In this document: positions 21,291 to 35,394 of the stretch, piece after piece | How the letters are laid out: each line of letters starts with the position of its first letter | How positions within the stretch are numbered: position 1 is the stretch's first letter | Assembly: GCA_948099385.1 (NCBI GenBank) | Contig: CANUEZ040000183.1 | Location: 2,108,001-2,172,000, forward strand | From: Fasciola hepatica | Lineage: Eukaryota > Platyhelminthes > Trematoda > Plagiorchiida > Fasciolidae | Direction: 5' to 3' | DNA length: 64,000 nucleotides | Made by a program: the position numbers and the translations under genes | Notes under the pieces: generated by a model | Databases searched by the model: none | What the model was told of the DNA's origin: nothing | What the model saw: only the letters and a program-made list of their open reading frames with translations

Positions 21291-24200
21291 CAAGGGGATC
21301 CGGAGTGTAGTGTGAATGGCAATAATCTAATGAGTTCCCTAGTGGTATCATACTTTGAATTAGACCTTTCTCGAATATCGTCAGAAGCGAGGATGTGCAA
21401 GCTGCAGTTTAGAACATGAAAGTGGCATTTTTTGGTATCAGTGCAATCGGAACAACTATCTGACTGTTAGGGATATTGGTTTGGTGCTGGTACTGAGTGA
21501 AAATCTCAGATAAAACTGGGGTTAAGGTTGATGCACTCTTTCACTACTATGGGAGATGTTTCCTCCAAACTACTAAACTTTTTTGGGTTCATTTGGATCT
21601 AATCTTGGTGAACATCTTCGCAGTACACGTGATTCCATCCTGTGGAAATGTGTCTTCCGTTTCTATGTCGTAAATGGGAAAATTCAGTTTACTAAAACCC
21701 TGATTGAACAATTTTATATCCACTGTCAGAATGATACCAGAAGATGAAATTCTGCAAATGTGCTTCAAATTACTTCACTGATCGCGATAGCATTTATCGC
21801 TTAGTATTTTCTGAGCACGCATCACACTCAGTTTGTTGAATTCTGTCCTAATTTGACTTGAAATGGCCTTCACGGATACGCATTCGGTTGAGCTAACTGA
21901 TGCCTTTGCAGGAAAGTTGATCCCTTCAAATATCAACAGTCACCCACGGACAACATTTGTTGTAGCATTAGTTCAAATGGCCGTTTGGGTGAACACATTA
22001 TATTTACGTATCCGAGTGTCAGAATATACTAAAATAAGACGTTATAAGAAGTCCCAATGAGTGGCGATGCTTTGTACAAAACAAGTTTTCGCTATCCACA
22101 AAAATGGATCCAATTCTATGTCCATTCTAGTCGGGAAAATCGTAATTTTCAGTAAAACCATCGTGGGTGGAAGGCTAACTTCAAAACTGCTAAACCTGGA
22201 CTCACCCTGAGTAACTAAACATCAGAATATTTCACTGCGGTTGTGGAGAATGTGTCGGAAAAGTGCTCGAACTCATGAACGGGACGTGAAGGAGAGGTAC
22301 AGATATATGAGAGAATGACAGACACATAGTTGCATTGATGCGCGGTTTGCACATACGGCTAGCTTCGGATGACACAGATATTGATTTCTTGTTCTTTTCC
22401 GCTTTTCACATTATCGTGTTTGCTAACACTGTGTGGTGTGCGTTGATACACTTTCGTTTTTGGTACAGGCTTTCTTTTGTTTTGCAGGTTAATGAATACA
22501 ATACTGTGCAACCACGAACGTTCTCCGTATTATCTGCATTATCCTAATGATCTCATACAACGTTCGGTTTCACACGCCTACTGGAATTTTGTTTTTCTAC
22601 TACTGATTTCTAACTTTCCTCGTCCTATTGTTAGAGGATTGTTTGAGCATTTTTTCGAAGCTTCTCTCGGCTAAATGCTTGACCTTATTCTCCCCCAAGA
22701 CCACACGAGATTATTGTGATTATTTTGTCAAGAACACTACACAGCTTGTTCACAAAATTTTATTTCATTGTAGTCCATAAAATCTAAGATAAAGATTGTC
22801 ACTGGAAATAGTTTGCACTTCGTAATGGCACATTATTGGCTAGAACAACTTAGGCAATCCAAAAAATCGACATATGAGTTTTGGTGACCTGTCCGTATCT
22901 TGGATAATGGTGTCACCAACAACCACAGTGAAATTTGATCGACATCTACAAAACTACCAGATTTATTGTGCGTCTTTAGGTTACCGGATTGTGTGTGATT
23001 TCAATCAGGCTATAACACGTCCAGCAATTTCTTATTCCAGTGCACCTCACTGCCCCGGCATAGAGGTTGCCTTATTCTAGGTAAACAATACTATTCGTTT
23101 TCCTCTTCCGCTAAAGCCCCCTTTCTTTCACCAACCGTTTTTCTCTGCTTTCCGACAAAACTCCTATTTAAGATCTACATATAAACAAATGTACAGTACA
23201 CGGACAGCAAATTTTATTTGCTTGGCTTATCCTTCAACAAAATTGTTCTGGTTGATAGGCTTCTTGGATGTCCTACATAGTTCTTTGCCCTTTTTTCGTC
23301 ATTCTGTAGTTCTCTTGGGGTTTTACTAATACCCTAAAGGTAACCTTTGTTCGTCGTCTCTTTGTTTGTTTATGTGACATCAGAGAAGAAGTTAACTATT
23401 TGAAAAATTATGTGTAGACATAAAGAGCGTGCCCAGAAGTTCCATGAGACGCAATCGTCAACGATCATTCTTATATATCGACAGTGAAGTTTAAAAAGCT
23501 TGGAGCGGTATTTGGGGGTCACTTTCTAACCATCCTCTCTCTCTGGTTCAGTTGGAGATTTTTCTACCCTCTTTCAATATAGAGTCCGTCTCAGCCACAA
23601 AATCTGCAGTGTAAAATGCTCAAAAAGCTTTCTAACCCACTTCAGTTTCCTGTGATTCATTTTAAAGCAAATCAATTACAACGACCAAATTTGGCAAATT
23701 GTTGTGGCAATGCACTAGTACAACAGGTATGCACAAGGATATAAAGCACGTTCACGATAGACTGATGTATACCTGATAATTTTTCACAAGGGGTGCACAA
23801 TACTGGTAAACTCACCCCTAGGCGACTGACAAAATAACCATTTGGTTGCTAAACAAATAGACCTGTGTAGTTAGTAATTAAATATAATGTTTAGACAAGC
23901 TTCATCTAATGTCCCGGGGGATCTCATCCGTATAATTTGCTGAACTTCGACTCGTGCATTGTCCCAAATGCTGTTCCATCTCCTTTGACTCACCTCATTA
24001 GTGGACTCAAGTTAATTTCAATGAGGCGAAAGTCCACACCAGAAATCCATCCGTGGTCCTGGTGTTTCTGTACAGTTCCTACATTCTGGCGAGTTTGGTC
24101 GAATGTACGGTCGTGTCATCATTTTGAAGTCCCCTAGAAACTGGTCGACTATTCGAAATCGTGGGTGAAATAAATAAATTTTATTCTATTACGCAAGAGA

Positions 24201-27200
24201 GTTGTACACTTCCCTTTCAGATTTGCTAGCTGAGATATTCCATTACACCTCCTGAAGTCACATCATCAAGGCAATCAGAATCCTACTGTTTCCAGCAATA
24301 AATATTGTAAGATTTTATTCATCATCCTCGGTGATGTGAGTCTTTGTCCATTCCTCTCGAGCTTGAACTTGACAAACATTCGTCCGAGTCATTGATCTCA
24401 TGATTCTTTACTACAGGTATGGCTCCAACTCTAATCGTTTTACGCACTGAACTCGTATAACCAGTTGCGAGGACCTAGACGGTTTCAACACTGTTGTGAG
24501 TTTGTTTGAAGCACAACGAAAGAGCACGATCGTGGAATTTAGGGAGATTTTTCGAATCTCACTTTCGCAACCGAATGATTCTGATGATTTGAAAAATTCC
24601 AAACTCTCTCTTTTGATCTAGAAAGTTTATTGAAACTCAGCAGTTCGCTCACCTCAGATTTTTTCTACATGCGTAATTTCCATGTTTCTTATAAGACGAA
24701 CTTGAACTTCATGCCATCTTTCCGTTTTGATAAATGAGACTTTAATGCCTCTAACCAGAATACGTAGCTCAAGGGATTTCCATCCACGTGCCACGTAAGG
24801 CATAGAAACAGTTCAGTTACACATGACTAAGCATTCCCAAGTACTGTGGAGATAAATTGACGACGAAGGTCATTTTGTTTTCAAACTTGTTTTCTGTTTT
24901 CCTCATTTGTTCAGTGGAGGGATAACATCTTCCAGAAACCCTTTATTATTTTGGCTACAGCAAATTGATCGAATAACCTGATATTGCCTAACCCCGTTGA
25001 CTACTTATAGAATCGTATGCACACAAGATATCCACTTTAATTTTGAGGGAATAACATAGAAACAGACTGACTTTGTTGCAAAAGGAAGTCTTTCAGGTCC
25101 CACACCAGTTGTCATGTTTCTGGGACAGATCGAAAACCAATTGGCCCATTAAATTTTTCAGCTTCCTCTGTACAGAGGTAATGTTGATATTGCCTTATTA
25201 TTTTAAAAAGATGGATATTTACCCAGTTCTGTACTATTTTCGGTTCCACCCCGGAGAAATGATCCTTCTTCTCAAAAAAAGAGTATAAAAAATAAGTTTT
25301 CCTTTTAATGGGTCTGAAGCACCGCGCATCCGAACAGCATAATAAAGCGCCTGTTTACTTGAAGGGAATAAGGAGAGGATGTTATGTGCAATTCTGTAGT
25401 TTTGCCCGGTTTGAATACAAATGCGGTTTCGTCAAAACTTTTTTCCTAGGGCTCGATAAATTTGTACCGCTGATAAGCGGGAAAATAGAATTTCTTTCAA
25501 GAAAACCCCATTGACCAAAGGTCATCCAAAAACGTTCAGTGACGATCCCAACACCAACGTGATGCAGAAAGGAGCCCATGATGATGGCTAAACAAAAGCA
25601 ATTCATTCGATGTTTTCATTTTAAAAGTTGTCACAATTCTAGTCATTTGATTGCTAACCTAATCACCTCTCTTAGGTGAACATATACGGTGACCTAATTC
25701 CGCACACAACACAATTAAGTGACTGAGACTCAGTGACCACACTAACAGTTATTTTGCTAATTATTGCCTCTCATTTTGTCTTCTAGTACACTTAATGCTA
25801 CGGTGACAAGTACATAGGTGGAATAGAACGATTCTTTGCTCCGAGATTGACCTACAACATTCCAAAATTGCTCATACATTCCATTAAACAGTGGTGTTGT
25901 GTACAATAAATTTTGGCACGAAATCCAGCACTCGTTTTCGAGAAGCACCTACTTTTACCAAGTCAATGAGTTAATCCGACGCGATCAATCAAAGTACGAT
26001 TGGGTAACCGGGACACAAAACTGGTCACTGTAGGGAAATATTTATTGACATGTGGTACATACACGTCCTGGTTCAGTTGTTAGACAGTTCGATATCACTT
26101 GTCCAGATCGGGGGCGTGATTAGAGGCAGCACATGATCGGCTGCCCAAAACCAAAGACAGATTGTGTAGGTTTCTTTGTTATTATAATAAGTTTTTTACC
26201 AGTAAACTGAGATGATTCGAAGCCAGAAGAGTCTTTTCATCAGAGCTAATAGGTGGTAGTATAACACTAGCATTCCGTGAAGCCTTGGTGATCAAAAAGG
26301 AAAACGCACCCTTTTTGCACAGAAACAATCACTGCCAAGCGTCTGCCTTCCTGGGCATTAGTTACGTAATCCTTCGAGGACGGCAGACTTATTTGTGATA
26401 GATATTTCTCTCAATTTTCCCCTGCGTATCCCATGTACCGTATCATAAATAAACTGACATGTTTCACGTACTTGATCGAGAAGAACAAACGAAATGTCTA
26501 CAGTTTGAAATAGGTCACATTTCCTCTCTGCCTAATTAGATAATGGGAAAGTCATGCTTCAAGTTTGCCTTTTAAGGAATGTTGATTGGGGAAATTGACA
26601 TATTTTCGTGATATATCCATATTGCCTAGAAACTTTCCGTAAATGAATAAGGGTTTTTCACGTTTTCCATATCATTCACGTTTTGTTTACTGTCAACGTA
26701 TTGCACGGTGGGTAAAAGCCAAACCTCGTTTCATGCATTTTCGTAAAGACTTGTAATGGTCACAATACCCGAACTGACAGGATGTATTGAAATAACTCCA
26801 ACCCGGAACTACGCAGATAAAAGTAGCAAGAACTTGAAGGCTGCCAAATTGTGTGGTATTTGTATCACAGAACTGGTTTGTACAAGCAAGTTAAATCCAG
26901 AGAGATAATTGGTAGATCATAAACTGAGAAATCACAGTGAGCTTTTCCTGTATCTGTCTTCGGTGGTCCTGTTTGGTTGAAGCTCTTCAACGTGTGTGAC
27001 TACGAAGCTGCGCCTGGCGATATTACGTGTGATGACCGCTGAATCACCACAGGACAATAATGCTCAAAAACAATGAAAATCTCCTGAGCGATTTTTCAAT
27101 AATCCCATTATGTCATTGTGGTGAAGAATGTGATCAATAAGGCTGACTCACCCCCCACCGACTTAATGCCCTTCATCATAAACACCATCTGTTTCAGTCG

Positions 27201-29189
27201 AGAAGAAATTCAAATTTCATCGTGATTGGATTTGTGTAATATGATTTATCATACAGTAGCAGCATTCAGCTCACTGTTCACAACCATGGGAGAACCGTAT
27301 ATGTGATTAGATTCTGCCATAGGTTGGCCTTCCGTTATTTATACTAACATTTCGCGGCTCAGAAAACTGTGACATCGGATAAATTTTTCACAAGGCAAAT
27401 CAGTCTAACTTCGTCGAGGTTCTAGAATTCATCATGCCGGTTGATGAGGACTGCAATAAATCAGGATCATCCTTGTTGGGGTTAGGTTATCAGTTAGATT
27501 CTGAACAATGCAGAATTCATTGGGATTGAAAAATAAATATTTCCAGTTAGTCAGAACGGAAGCTTTTCTCGAAATTCTACTTTGTTGTCGGTAGTGTGTG
27601 GTATTTTCCTCTCACGAGGATAGTTATCGTACACCCGTGGACATATCTATTAATTGTAAGTGTAGGTAGAGTAGGACGCCCATGTACACTTCGAGTGCTT
27701 TATTGACACATTGACCTCATAAACAGACACGATTTAACCAAGGTAGAGAATTAATTTTCAATTTCAGTGCAATAATTTATTGCTTGTTTCTTCATTAGAC
27801 CACTGAGGTAAGATTAATGCACGTAGAAGAGCATAGTAGCACTAGTAGTGTCACAGCTGCTTTGCAGAAGCTCCATACGTGAAAAGCTTAAATAGTTCAC
27901 TGAGAATGAATCCGGATTGACATATGATTAACCAGAAAATAATATTCATACCACTTATTTTGAAAGAAATTATCAGGCCATCTAATATCATTTACTTTCT
28001 ACATCTGCGGTTCACATTCTCACGTGTAAGTGGATCGACCCTATAAACGAATGGACAGATTCGTTTAGTTTTTTATATAATGTTCTTTCTGGAATGTCAT
28101 TGTTCTTATTAGCCGTTACCTGGCAAGTGTAAGTGACGTAACAAGTTTCTATCAGCTGTACGACCATTAGCAGGATAATTCAATAAACTACAAGTTCATT
28201 CAAATTTCCATTATACCGATACTCTTGTCGGTGAGGATAAATCAAAGGTGGTCCGAGATATTCATTGCTCGAACGTTTCTTTCCCACTGGAGGTTGTTTG
28301 CCAGCAAACTCAGATAAGTGGAATTGCTGACGGTCTCAGTTCGAAAGACGTTAATCCCATTGGGCAATTTTGATTGGGATTACTTCCGGGGATGAACCCG
28401 ATTCTAGTAATCTCGTTTATTTTATTAACGCGTCAGATTTTTGGCTTACCAATAAATTAGATGTAGCTTCTTTTTGATTAGAATATCACGCATATCAAGC
28501 AAGGTCAGAAAATAGGTGTTCATCACTGAACAAACTGAACAAGAGTAAGCACGAGTCTCATAGCACTAAATTTGAGTAATCAAGTGAATCGAAATGTTTG
28601 GTGTTTAGATACATCAGTTTCGCAAATGGGTAGCTGAAGTTAAATAAATAAAGCATCATCAGTTCACACTTTGTAAGGCACCGAACATGTTTACAATCAA
28701 GGTTCGCGTAAACAAAGATCACATCTGGTGTCCGCAAGAAACAAACTGGTGCACAGCCGACGTCGGTCTTTGAGTATACCATGCAGATAACAAAAATCCC
28801 TTTGCGGGTACTTTTCCCGCAGTATCAACATATAACAGTTTGTGTGTGTTTGTGTGTACTCGTGTGATAATTCCGTTATGTTACGGACGATATAGATCAC
28901 GTGATTCACTCGTGCACAAGAAACAGTCAAGTAATTGTGATTGCATCCTGGGACTATTATGAATTCGGAAAATTTCATCAGGTACATCTTTTCATAAACC
29001 AACAAGTGAACTGACTGATAAAATTAAATGAGAAAGCTTGAGTGATAAATTGTATTCTGACTTTTGAAGACCTATTGTCTGTTTCCTGCTAGAAGCTGAT
29101 CCACAGATGTAAGTTTGAGGAAATAAGTCTGGCTATTAGTTCGTTCTTCATTTGTCACCTCATAGGCACAGGACATCTCTCTGTGTCAT
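21291..29189. other. Long stretch without a recognised gene
   Basis: Nearly 8 kb of AT-rich sequence in which I recognise no protein motif, repeat or structured RNA. The longest frames (about 60-75 codons, for example 25073-25606) are within chance. It is probably intergenic or intronic. Small exons of host genes could be hidden here and would need RNA evidence. Confidence 0.5.
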
Positions 29190-29930
29190 TCTGATCATCA
29201 CAGACCAGCAGCATGGACTCAGATGTGACTCTCCAACCACTACCTCCTCAAAGAAATTTCAAGTAGTCGCACGAAAACTTAGTGGTAAGGCTCGTCCACT
29301 ACTTCATCTCTGAGCGCGTTGCATAGATTAATGACTCTCTAAACTAGAAGGTACACTTATGTGTTAACATTTGTTTCCCTAGTATTAGCGAGTGACCTCG
29401 CGTGCGACAGTGATCACGGAAGCTCTCCACTTAGATCCTGTTCGCAGTCGGGCGGATAATAGGTCTGGTGAACATCAGATCAACTGGAACTTTCCACCAT
29501 TCCACTGAAAACTATCCGGTAATCTGAGTAGTAGTCCAACAAAAAGTTTGGTCATGCCTTCCTGCAGAGTTCCCAGTTTTGTCATGCTCGTTGTAGTAAA
29601 TGAGTAAACAATGGGCCCACCATACTTCAGTCCAGATCACACGTCGGGTGCATACAGCACAATGATGAACATATAATCGAAAGAAGAAATAGCGAACTCC
29701 ACAAAGTGGACTGTACGCTCCCAAGCCAAAAGCGTGATCCAAAGGTAGACTGGTATATACTTCTCGGATGAAAGTTTTAAACGAATGCTGATGAGACAAC
29801 ATGGCACGGTTTATATCCAAGTAGACCCCAATGCATTTCAGCATGGTGTATATTATGGCAAACCAGTGTTCATTTCCAGAAAAAACATGAAAACAAATTA
29901 GGGCTTCAAAATACTTTGGCAACATAGAGG
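29190..29930 (-). pseudogene. CR1-like LINE, 3' end of reverse transcriptase ORF
   Basis: On the minus strand, SGLKYGGPIVYSFTTTSMTK (about 29640-29580) followed by MTKLFVGLLLRLPDSFQWNG matches the LINE thumb block 'RPxLEYGxxVWSPxxxxDxxxLExVQRRATKLVxGLxxLxYxxRL'. About 180 bases further on, RGHSLILGKQ and then FRESLIYATRSEMK (29400-29300) match the C-terminal 'TRGHxxxLxK...FxxRVVxxWNxLP' block used by CR1/SR1-type elements of trematodes. Frames change and stops are present. The 137-codon frame 29512-29925 is an out-of-frame by-product of this relic. Confidence 0.7.
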
Positions 29931-32199
29931 CTATCTAGTATACGGAACTTTCTGATGATATAATGGAGGTTCTATAGAGGTGTAGCAACCATCTTCGCAA
30001 ACCTCATCAACATGATACTACTTGACACAGTGCTCACGTCGAATGGTTGTTATATCATCCGAAAATATCCAGTGACGGCTGACGATGGGTTCTTGTCGCT
30101 TCAGATGGTATCATAGTACTTTTCACTAGATGCTGGCTGCTTCAGAAACCATCAAAATATGACCAACTACTCGGTTATGTAACCCTTTCTGTTCGATCAT
30201 TTCGTTATTACTACATTGAACACCTTATGCTGCTGACGCTAGCGTTGTTCATCGAGTGGTCCGGATTCTTACACCCTCACTGGAATAACTTCCGGCTCTG
30301 TACGAAGCATCTATTATGATTCGCAAATTTTATAGAAGTGGGGACATCTCGGGTGATTATTCATCTGCACAGCGATCGGGTGGTCTACTGGGTTGTATTT
30401 TCGAGAGATGCCACCACAAGAAGCTAGTGTTTGAGTACCTAATTAGAATGAGTGGTAGAAAATTCGTGTTGGTAACGGAGCGATACGTCATGAAATATCA
30501 GCACTTACTTAATCTTTGAAATTCCTAAAAGCATTCTACAACTGTTTCACGCTTTTTGTCATTCTCGAGGGGCTTATAGAATCACCAAGTGAATTTCGAT
30601 TACAATTGCTAAGCTCTACTAACGAACCTGTTTGTCATAAACTGTTGCTTCGTAATATTTGAGTACCACCTCTTGAACAATGATTTTACATGTTCATTGT
30701 TACCAATATTGCCAACTTCTGTTTCAACCAAAAAAGGTCATTTTTCTTTTGATTCTCTCTAGATGATGTTCTCACATCAATAGTTAGAGCAAAAAACATT
30801 GCAATAATTGTGGTGAATATATTGGATGCATCCAGGACACATATCTACTTACCCTTGAAAGTTGAACAAAGAGCTACTTTTCTTGGAATCGTTGTATCAT
30901 GAATTGCCGTATTTATTCATGTGGGGGAAAACATAAGCAGACGAATTTGCACCACACCGTATCTCCGAAAGTTAAGCCCACAACTCTAGTTCTGAAACGT
31001 TTATTTGATTCCGCGGGGAAAAATTCTATTGAAGAGTCATGTTGAAGGTATTTTGATGTTCCACTCCATTACACTAATTATTGAAAGTTGTGTATTCTGG
31101 AGATCATAGGAGACCGCTTGGGCACTAAAATATTCCAGTGTTAATTGATCACTTCGGTGTCCAAATCCAGTTAACACTAGTCGGCTGTTGGCTATCGAGT
31201 CGTTCTCAGCATTGACTTCACAGCCTTGTCTTCGGGTCTAGACGGGACACCACTGCGTATTGAATGATTCATCTCGAGTGGTTGAGTCATAACAGTGACT
31301 TGATGGTTATGTATCGTAATGCGTATTAAAAACGGGTGTGTCGGAGCCATTTTCAAGTTATTATTGATGCAGGTAGTAAACTTTTGGAAGGTAAACTATT
31401 ACCTCGTTCGTTGCATTAGGTAAACTACGAACACTTTGGACATTTCTCCTTTGGATCACGATGGATAGCAAGCAAAATTATATAAATAAATTATGCAGCG
31501 GAGTGTTATGCACTACTCATAAGTGGACGAGCCAACTACTAGAGTTATTGACTTCGGAACGAAAGAAAATGTGAAGTCCCGTGGACAAAAAGGACGGTGT
31601 TAAACAGAATATACATGTACGTGGACAAACAGCTTTCGAAGTGCAAATGAGCTTTTCCGTTCCTTCTTATCCTGTTGGTTTTGAGCTTTTTGTTTTGGGT
31701 TATTATGTTTGTACCATCTGCAGTAGACTACCAGTTCTGCCACCCGGACGCATTCACTGATATATCCCAACAGAATCCGGGGACAATGCTTGCTTTTCTA
31801 TTCTAACCATAAGTGGGACTGATATACAGCCATAGTTAGAGTTCACCGTACACCATTACTTTTAGAATCAGTTCTTCCTCTTTATATAATGTTCCACCAT
31901 AGAACTGAACTTTAAGTTTACGAACCCGTCCCATTCGTGGCCAGCAGATACGAATCATTCCGGTTTGACTTCAGTCTAAGAGACCAATGTGATAGAAAAT
32001 ATTTGTTGTGATTTCGTCTTGGGAAACGCTACTTGTGTCAAATAATCTTAAGTTTTCCAAAGACAACGCTTTGCCTCATTGATGGTAATTTTTTTCTCGT
32101 ATAGAACAGTGTTGTGATTACTCGCATTATGTGATATGTTATTGACCCGCACACACGAGATAATGTGAACCAGAATTAGGACGACAATGAGCACTCTCT
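29931..32199. other. No gene recognised
   Basis: If the LINE relic at 29.2-29.9 kb was longer, its reverse transcriptase core should lie in 29.9-30.6 kb on the minus strand, but I cannot recognise it. The rest is AT-rich without visible features. Confidence 0.45.
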
Positions 32200-32480
32200 T
32201 ATTACATGTTTGAGCACGATCGCAGTGAAAGGGGTGTGCCCCATAGCTGCTTCATTCCACCGCACTATTAGGGATAGCCTTTAACCAGACCTTTATACTT
32301 GGAGTGCAAAACCACGTACTATCAGAAAGGGCCAGGTGTGGTAGTGGGTTGGAAAACAATGGACTAACACTAAAGTGACTGACTTTGACGAAATTCGAAC
32401 CTATGACCACCGATATGGAAGCAAGCTCTCTAAGTCACTTGCCTAACACCGACTCTTGCTGACATAGTCCATCTTGTTCG
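32200..32480 (-). repeat. tRNA-derived SINE-like element (second type)
   Basis: On the minus strand, GTGTTAGGCAAGTGACTTAG (A-box-like, near 32450) is followed about 45 bases later by CATAGGTTCGAATTTCGTC (B box GGTTCGAATTT, near 32390). This is the internal pol III promoter spacing of tRNA-derived SINEs. A tail with CTATGGGGCACACC follows near 32240. It differs from the composite SINE at 34.9, 46.7 and 47.2 kb. The cloverleaf cannot be closed, so it is not a tRNA gene. Confidence 0.42.
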
Positions 32481-34944
32481 AAGTTCACAATGCTGACTTG
32501 CCTCTATTCCCAATGATCCCTTCGGTCAATTTTGACATGGATTTCATAAGCATAGGTGTGAAATAACTGTTTATCTTAAGTCCCATTAGTCGCTTTTGAA
32601 GTCCAGTATGTAAAATGCAGTAAACTCATCTCTCCAATACTAAGAATACATTATATATCATTCAAATCGGGATTGCTTGGGTGCAGAAGTAAAACCACAT
32701 CTCTCATTGTCAGTGGTTGCTATATTGTAAGATATGTTGACAACGAAATTCAGATGTCTACGGCTGTCTGCATTTTAAAGTATTTAGGTGTATGCAAAGG
32801 TATTTTACCGTACATAATGTTCACTTTCCTAATAGAAATTCGAGTTTGAGGGACTCAAAGCATTTATTTTATGAACCTATTCAATTCTGTTCTGCTTAGG
32901 GTGATGTAAGCAACTGGCATCATTGTTAATTCCGCCCGCGGATTTGAGATCGCCCTTCAGTCGGTAATCGAACGGCTGAGATACGCGTAAAGCCCCAGAC
33001 CAAGTTCAATGAACACCGAGACTGTCGGATATAAGGTTCTATATAACAATAAAGAATCACTAAAATGACGAACGTAACAAAACCTCAACTTGTGAGGTAT
33101 CTCGGATAAGATAGTCTTTCAAGGTCTTTTTTGAAAGATGTCTCTTTCAATGAAGAACAATAAATGAAGTTTGCACATCATATTAGGGACAAGTAAGACA
33201 AGAAGAAAATATCACAATGTTCTTCGAAAAGCTGGACTGACGCATCACTGTGGAGATTGCATGAGTCTCTGTGTGGGCACAGGGCGGGATGGGGTTCAGT
33301 GATGATCACCTACCGTAACAGAAAACACGATATAGATCGGGATCATTCTCTCGTAATAGTGAGACTGAGAACATATTCAACATCTACCTATGACGCATTC
33401 GTAGTGCTAAGGCATTATGTGCTCAGCTAATAATATGTCCCCCTCCGTAGGTTTCTGGCAACTGCTGTTTCACGGTCCTCTTTCATTTACTGATCACTCT
33501 ATAGTTTTGTCAGTCCCTTTACCAGTACGCTGATGGCAATTTGTCATGTCTGTTGCACCGTAGAAACTACTTTTGTGTCCAGTGGCAGATTAGACTCATC
33601 CCACCAAAAGTCTATATTTAAGATGAAGAAGAGCACCACTAATTCCAAGATGAAAATGGTGTAACTTACCAATCGGATTTGTTGGACTCTTTGGATGATG
33701 TATGTTTCGTCACGTTCCTTTGAGACATGACGAGAGATGCCTTGCGGTGAACCACTTGTAAGTTTTAGATGGCGAACTACAACTCAATAATTAGAGGAAA
33801 TAATTTACTCATTGATGTATAAAAACAGACTTTTTAAAACTAGTAATATACGTTGGACAGAAGAGCTATTCGTTTGTGTGCATCTGACCTCTCCCAGTTG
33901 ATTGGTCCCTGTTTTACGCGGCGTGTCACCGCAATCCTTGCCCTACCCGCGCTTGTCATGTACTAACATTGAGCACATTTCCTCTGACTGCAGGTGACCT
34001 GGTTCATTAACATTCTGGACACAGACGATCGTTGTCTTGCACGCTTCTTGACAAAGTTTCGGCTGCCTTCGTTTGATGCATCGTAATTGACGGTGCCTTT
34101 GCCATTGTAGGACACAGCTGCGTGCTGTCTCATTCCCCTCTCCGGTATGTTGTACAACTTCATTCATTATTCTTCCGCCGAAAGACATGTCTTATTAAGG
34201 TAGGTGCTTTAAACGACTACCACATACGGAATACCTCACGGTTTGGTTTTTTTATTATTAACTTATTTAGTGACAGATTACTGTTCAATAGAACCGTAAA
34301 TACAGACAGTCTCGGTGTTCATTACTTTTGGTCCGGGAATTTATGCGTATTTCAGTCGTTCGGTTGCTCACAGAAGGAGTCTTACTTTTATTCCGTAAGC
34401 GGAATTACCATTTACAGTCCCAACCGCAAATACTAGCGGCTTCATATATCCTACAGAATGATTAAAAAAATAGTGCATTATATAGTGACATTCAATGGGA
34501 CACTCAAATGACGATAGTCAATCTGATCGGACCAACTATTCTTATCTCAGAAGACATTCTATGAAATAGAAGGTTTTGAACCTACAAGTGCACGGTACTA
34601 GATTGCACGATATATCTTCCGGGGCATCTACCATGCGCTCGTATCATGGATGCTACTCCAGCATAACCCAGGGTATTTCCACGGAACAAAAGTAGACTGT
34701 ATAAACTTGTTATCACAGAGGATAAAGTGAGAGCAAATTTAATTTGCACCCTTGATGAAAACCCATCTGTGCCACTGACCTTATCACTCTTCATGTTCTT
34801 TAATATCGCATGTACTTAAAAGACGTATGCAAGCCATGAACTCTTAGTTCAAGTTCAGTGTGGAACCTACAGCCAATGATCTACATTAACCATCGATCAA
34901 GCCCATTAATTTGTTTCCCTATCCAGATATTTCGAACCAACTTT
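32481..34944. other. No gene recognised
   Basis: A G+C-richer patch at 33940-34190 has overlapping minus-strand frames. One contains CVQNVNEPGHLQSEEMC, which recalls a gag CCHC zinc knuckle (NEPGHLQ) but lacks the second cysteine in place, so I do not call it. A short inverted repeat CATCACTG/CAGTGATG lies within 33240-33305. Nothing else is recognised. Confidence 0.4.
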
Positions 34945-35390
34945 TATGCAGCACGCAATTGCTTGCGAGTAGTGTGTGGGATTGATGAATGTTTTGTTTA
35001 GCTGACTGTCCTTTTGACTCCACCTTTCACGCCCAAACCTCAGGTCATCTGACCAACCTGCACTCGGAAGCACCAGACCCGAGCTTAGCTCATTTTAGAG
35101 CCCATCAGTGATGCATATCCTCTGCCACATTTGTTTGAACCCGGGTCCTTTCACCTTGAAGGCGTAAGTGTTTTCACTGCACCGCCGCGCTGCTGTATGG
35201 ACCTATTCGGATGACCAAGGTAAGCTTGTTCAGTTTTCGACCTCTATGACAGCCAGAGATGCCCGACCACCTCAGACGGTGACACGGTACATGCCCCAAT
35301 AACTCCAAGTGAATGCTCCCTACCAGGTCAAGTCTTCTTCAGAGGATCGGGTACACAATCTCCTCCATTTTAAATATGTATCGTATTTTT
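34945..35390 (-). repeat. Composite tRNA-derived SINE, copy 1
   Basis: Read on the minus strand, this element has three parts shared with the copy at 46745-47190. First is a 5' part of about 170 bases (35220-35390). Next is a tRNA-like part with GGCGGTGCAGTGAAAACAC (A box) and GACCCGGGTTCAAAC (B box), followed by GGATATGCAT. Last is a 3' body ending CCACACACTACTCGCAAGCA near 34960. The best shared landmarks are the B box, GGATATGCA(T/C), GGTGCTTC(C/T)GA, TGGGCGTGAAA/TGTGCGTGAAA and the tail CCACAC(A/T)(C/T)TACTC. SINEs are transcribed by RNA polymerase III and copied by LINE enzymes. Confidence 0.68.
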
Positions 35391-35394
35391 GGCA

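Noticed and set aside
29512..29925. 137-codon minus-strand frame as a possible membrane protein
   Set aside because: The neighbouring frame of the same strand carries clear LINE thumb motifs, so this frame is an out-of-frame by-product.
35000..35210. tRNA genes at the B-box sites (also 32.4, 45.4, 47.0 and 47.25 kb)
   Set aside because: None can form a closed acceptor stem or a normal anticodon arm, so they fit SINE heads and not tRNAs.
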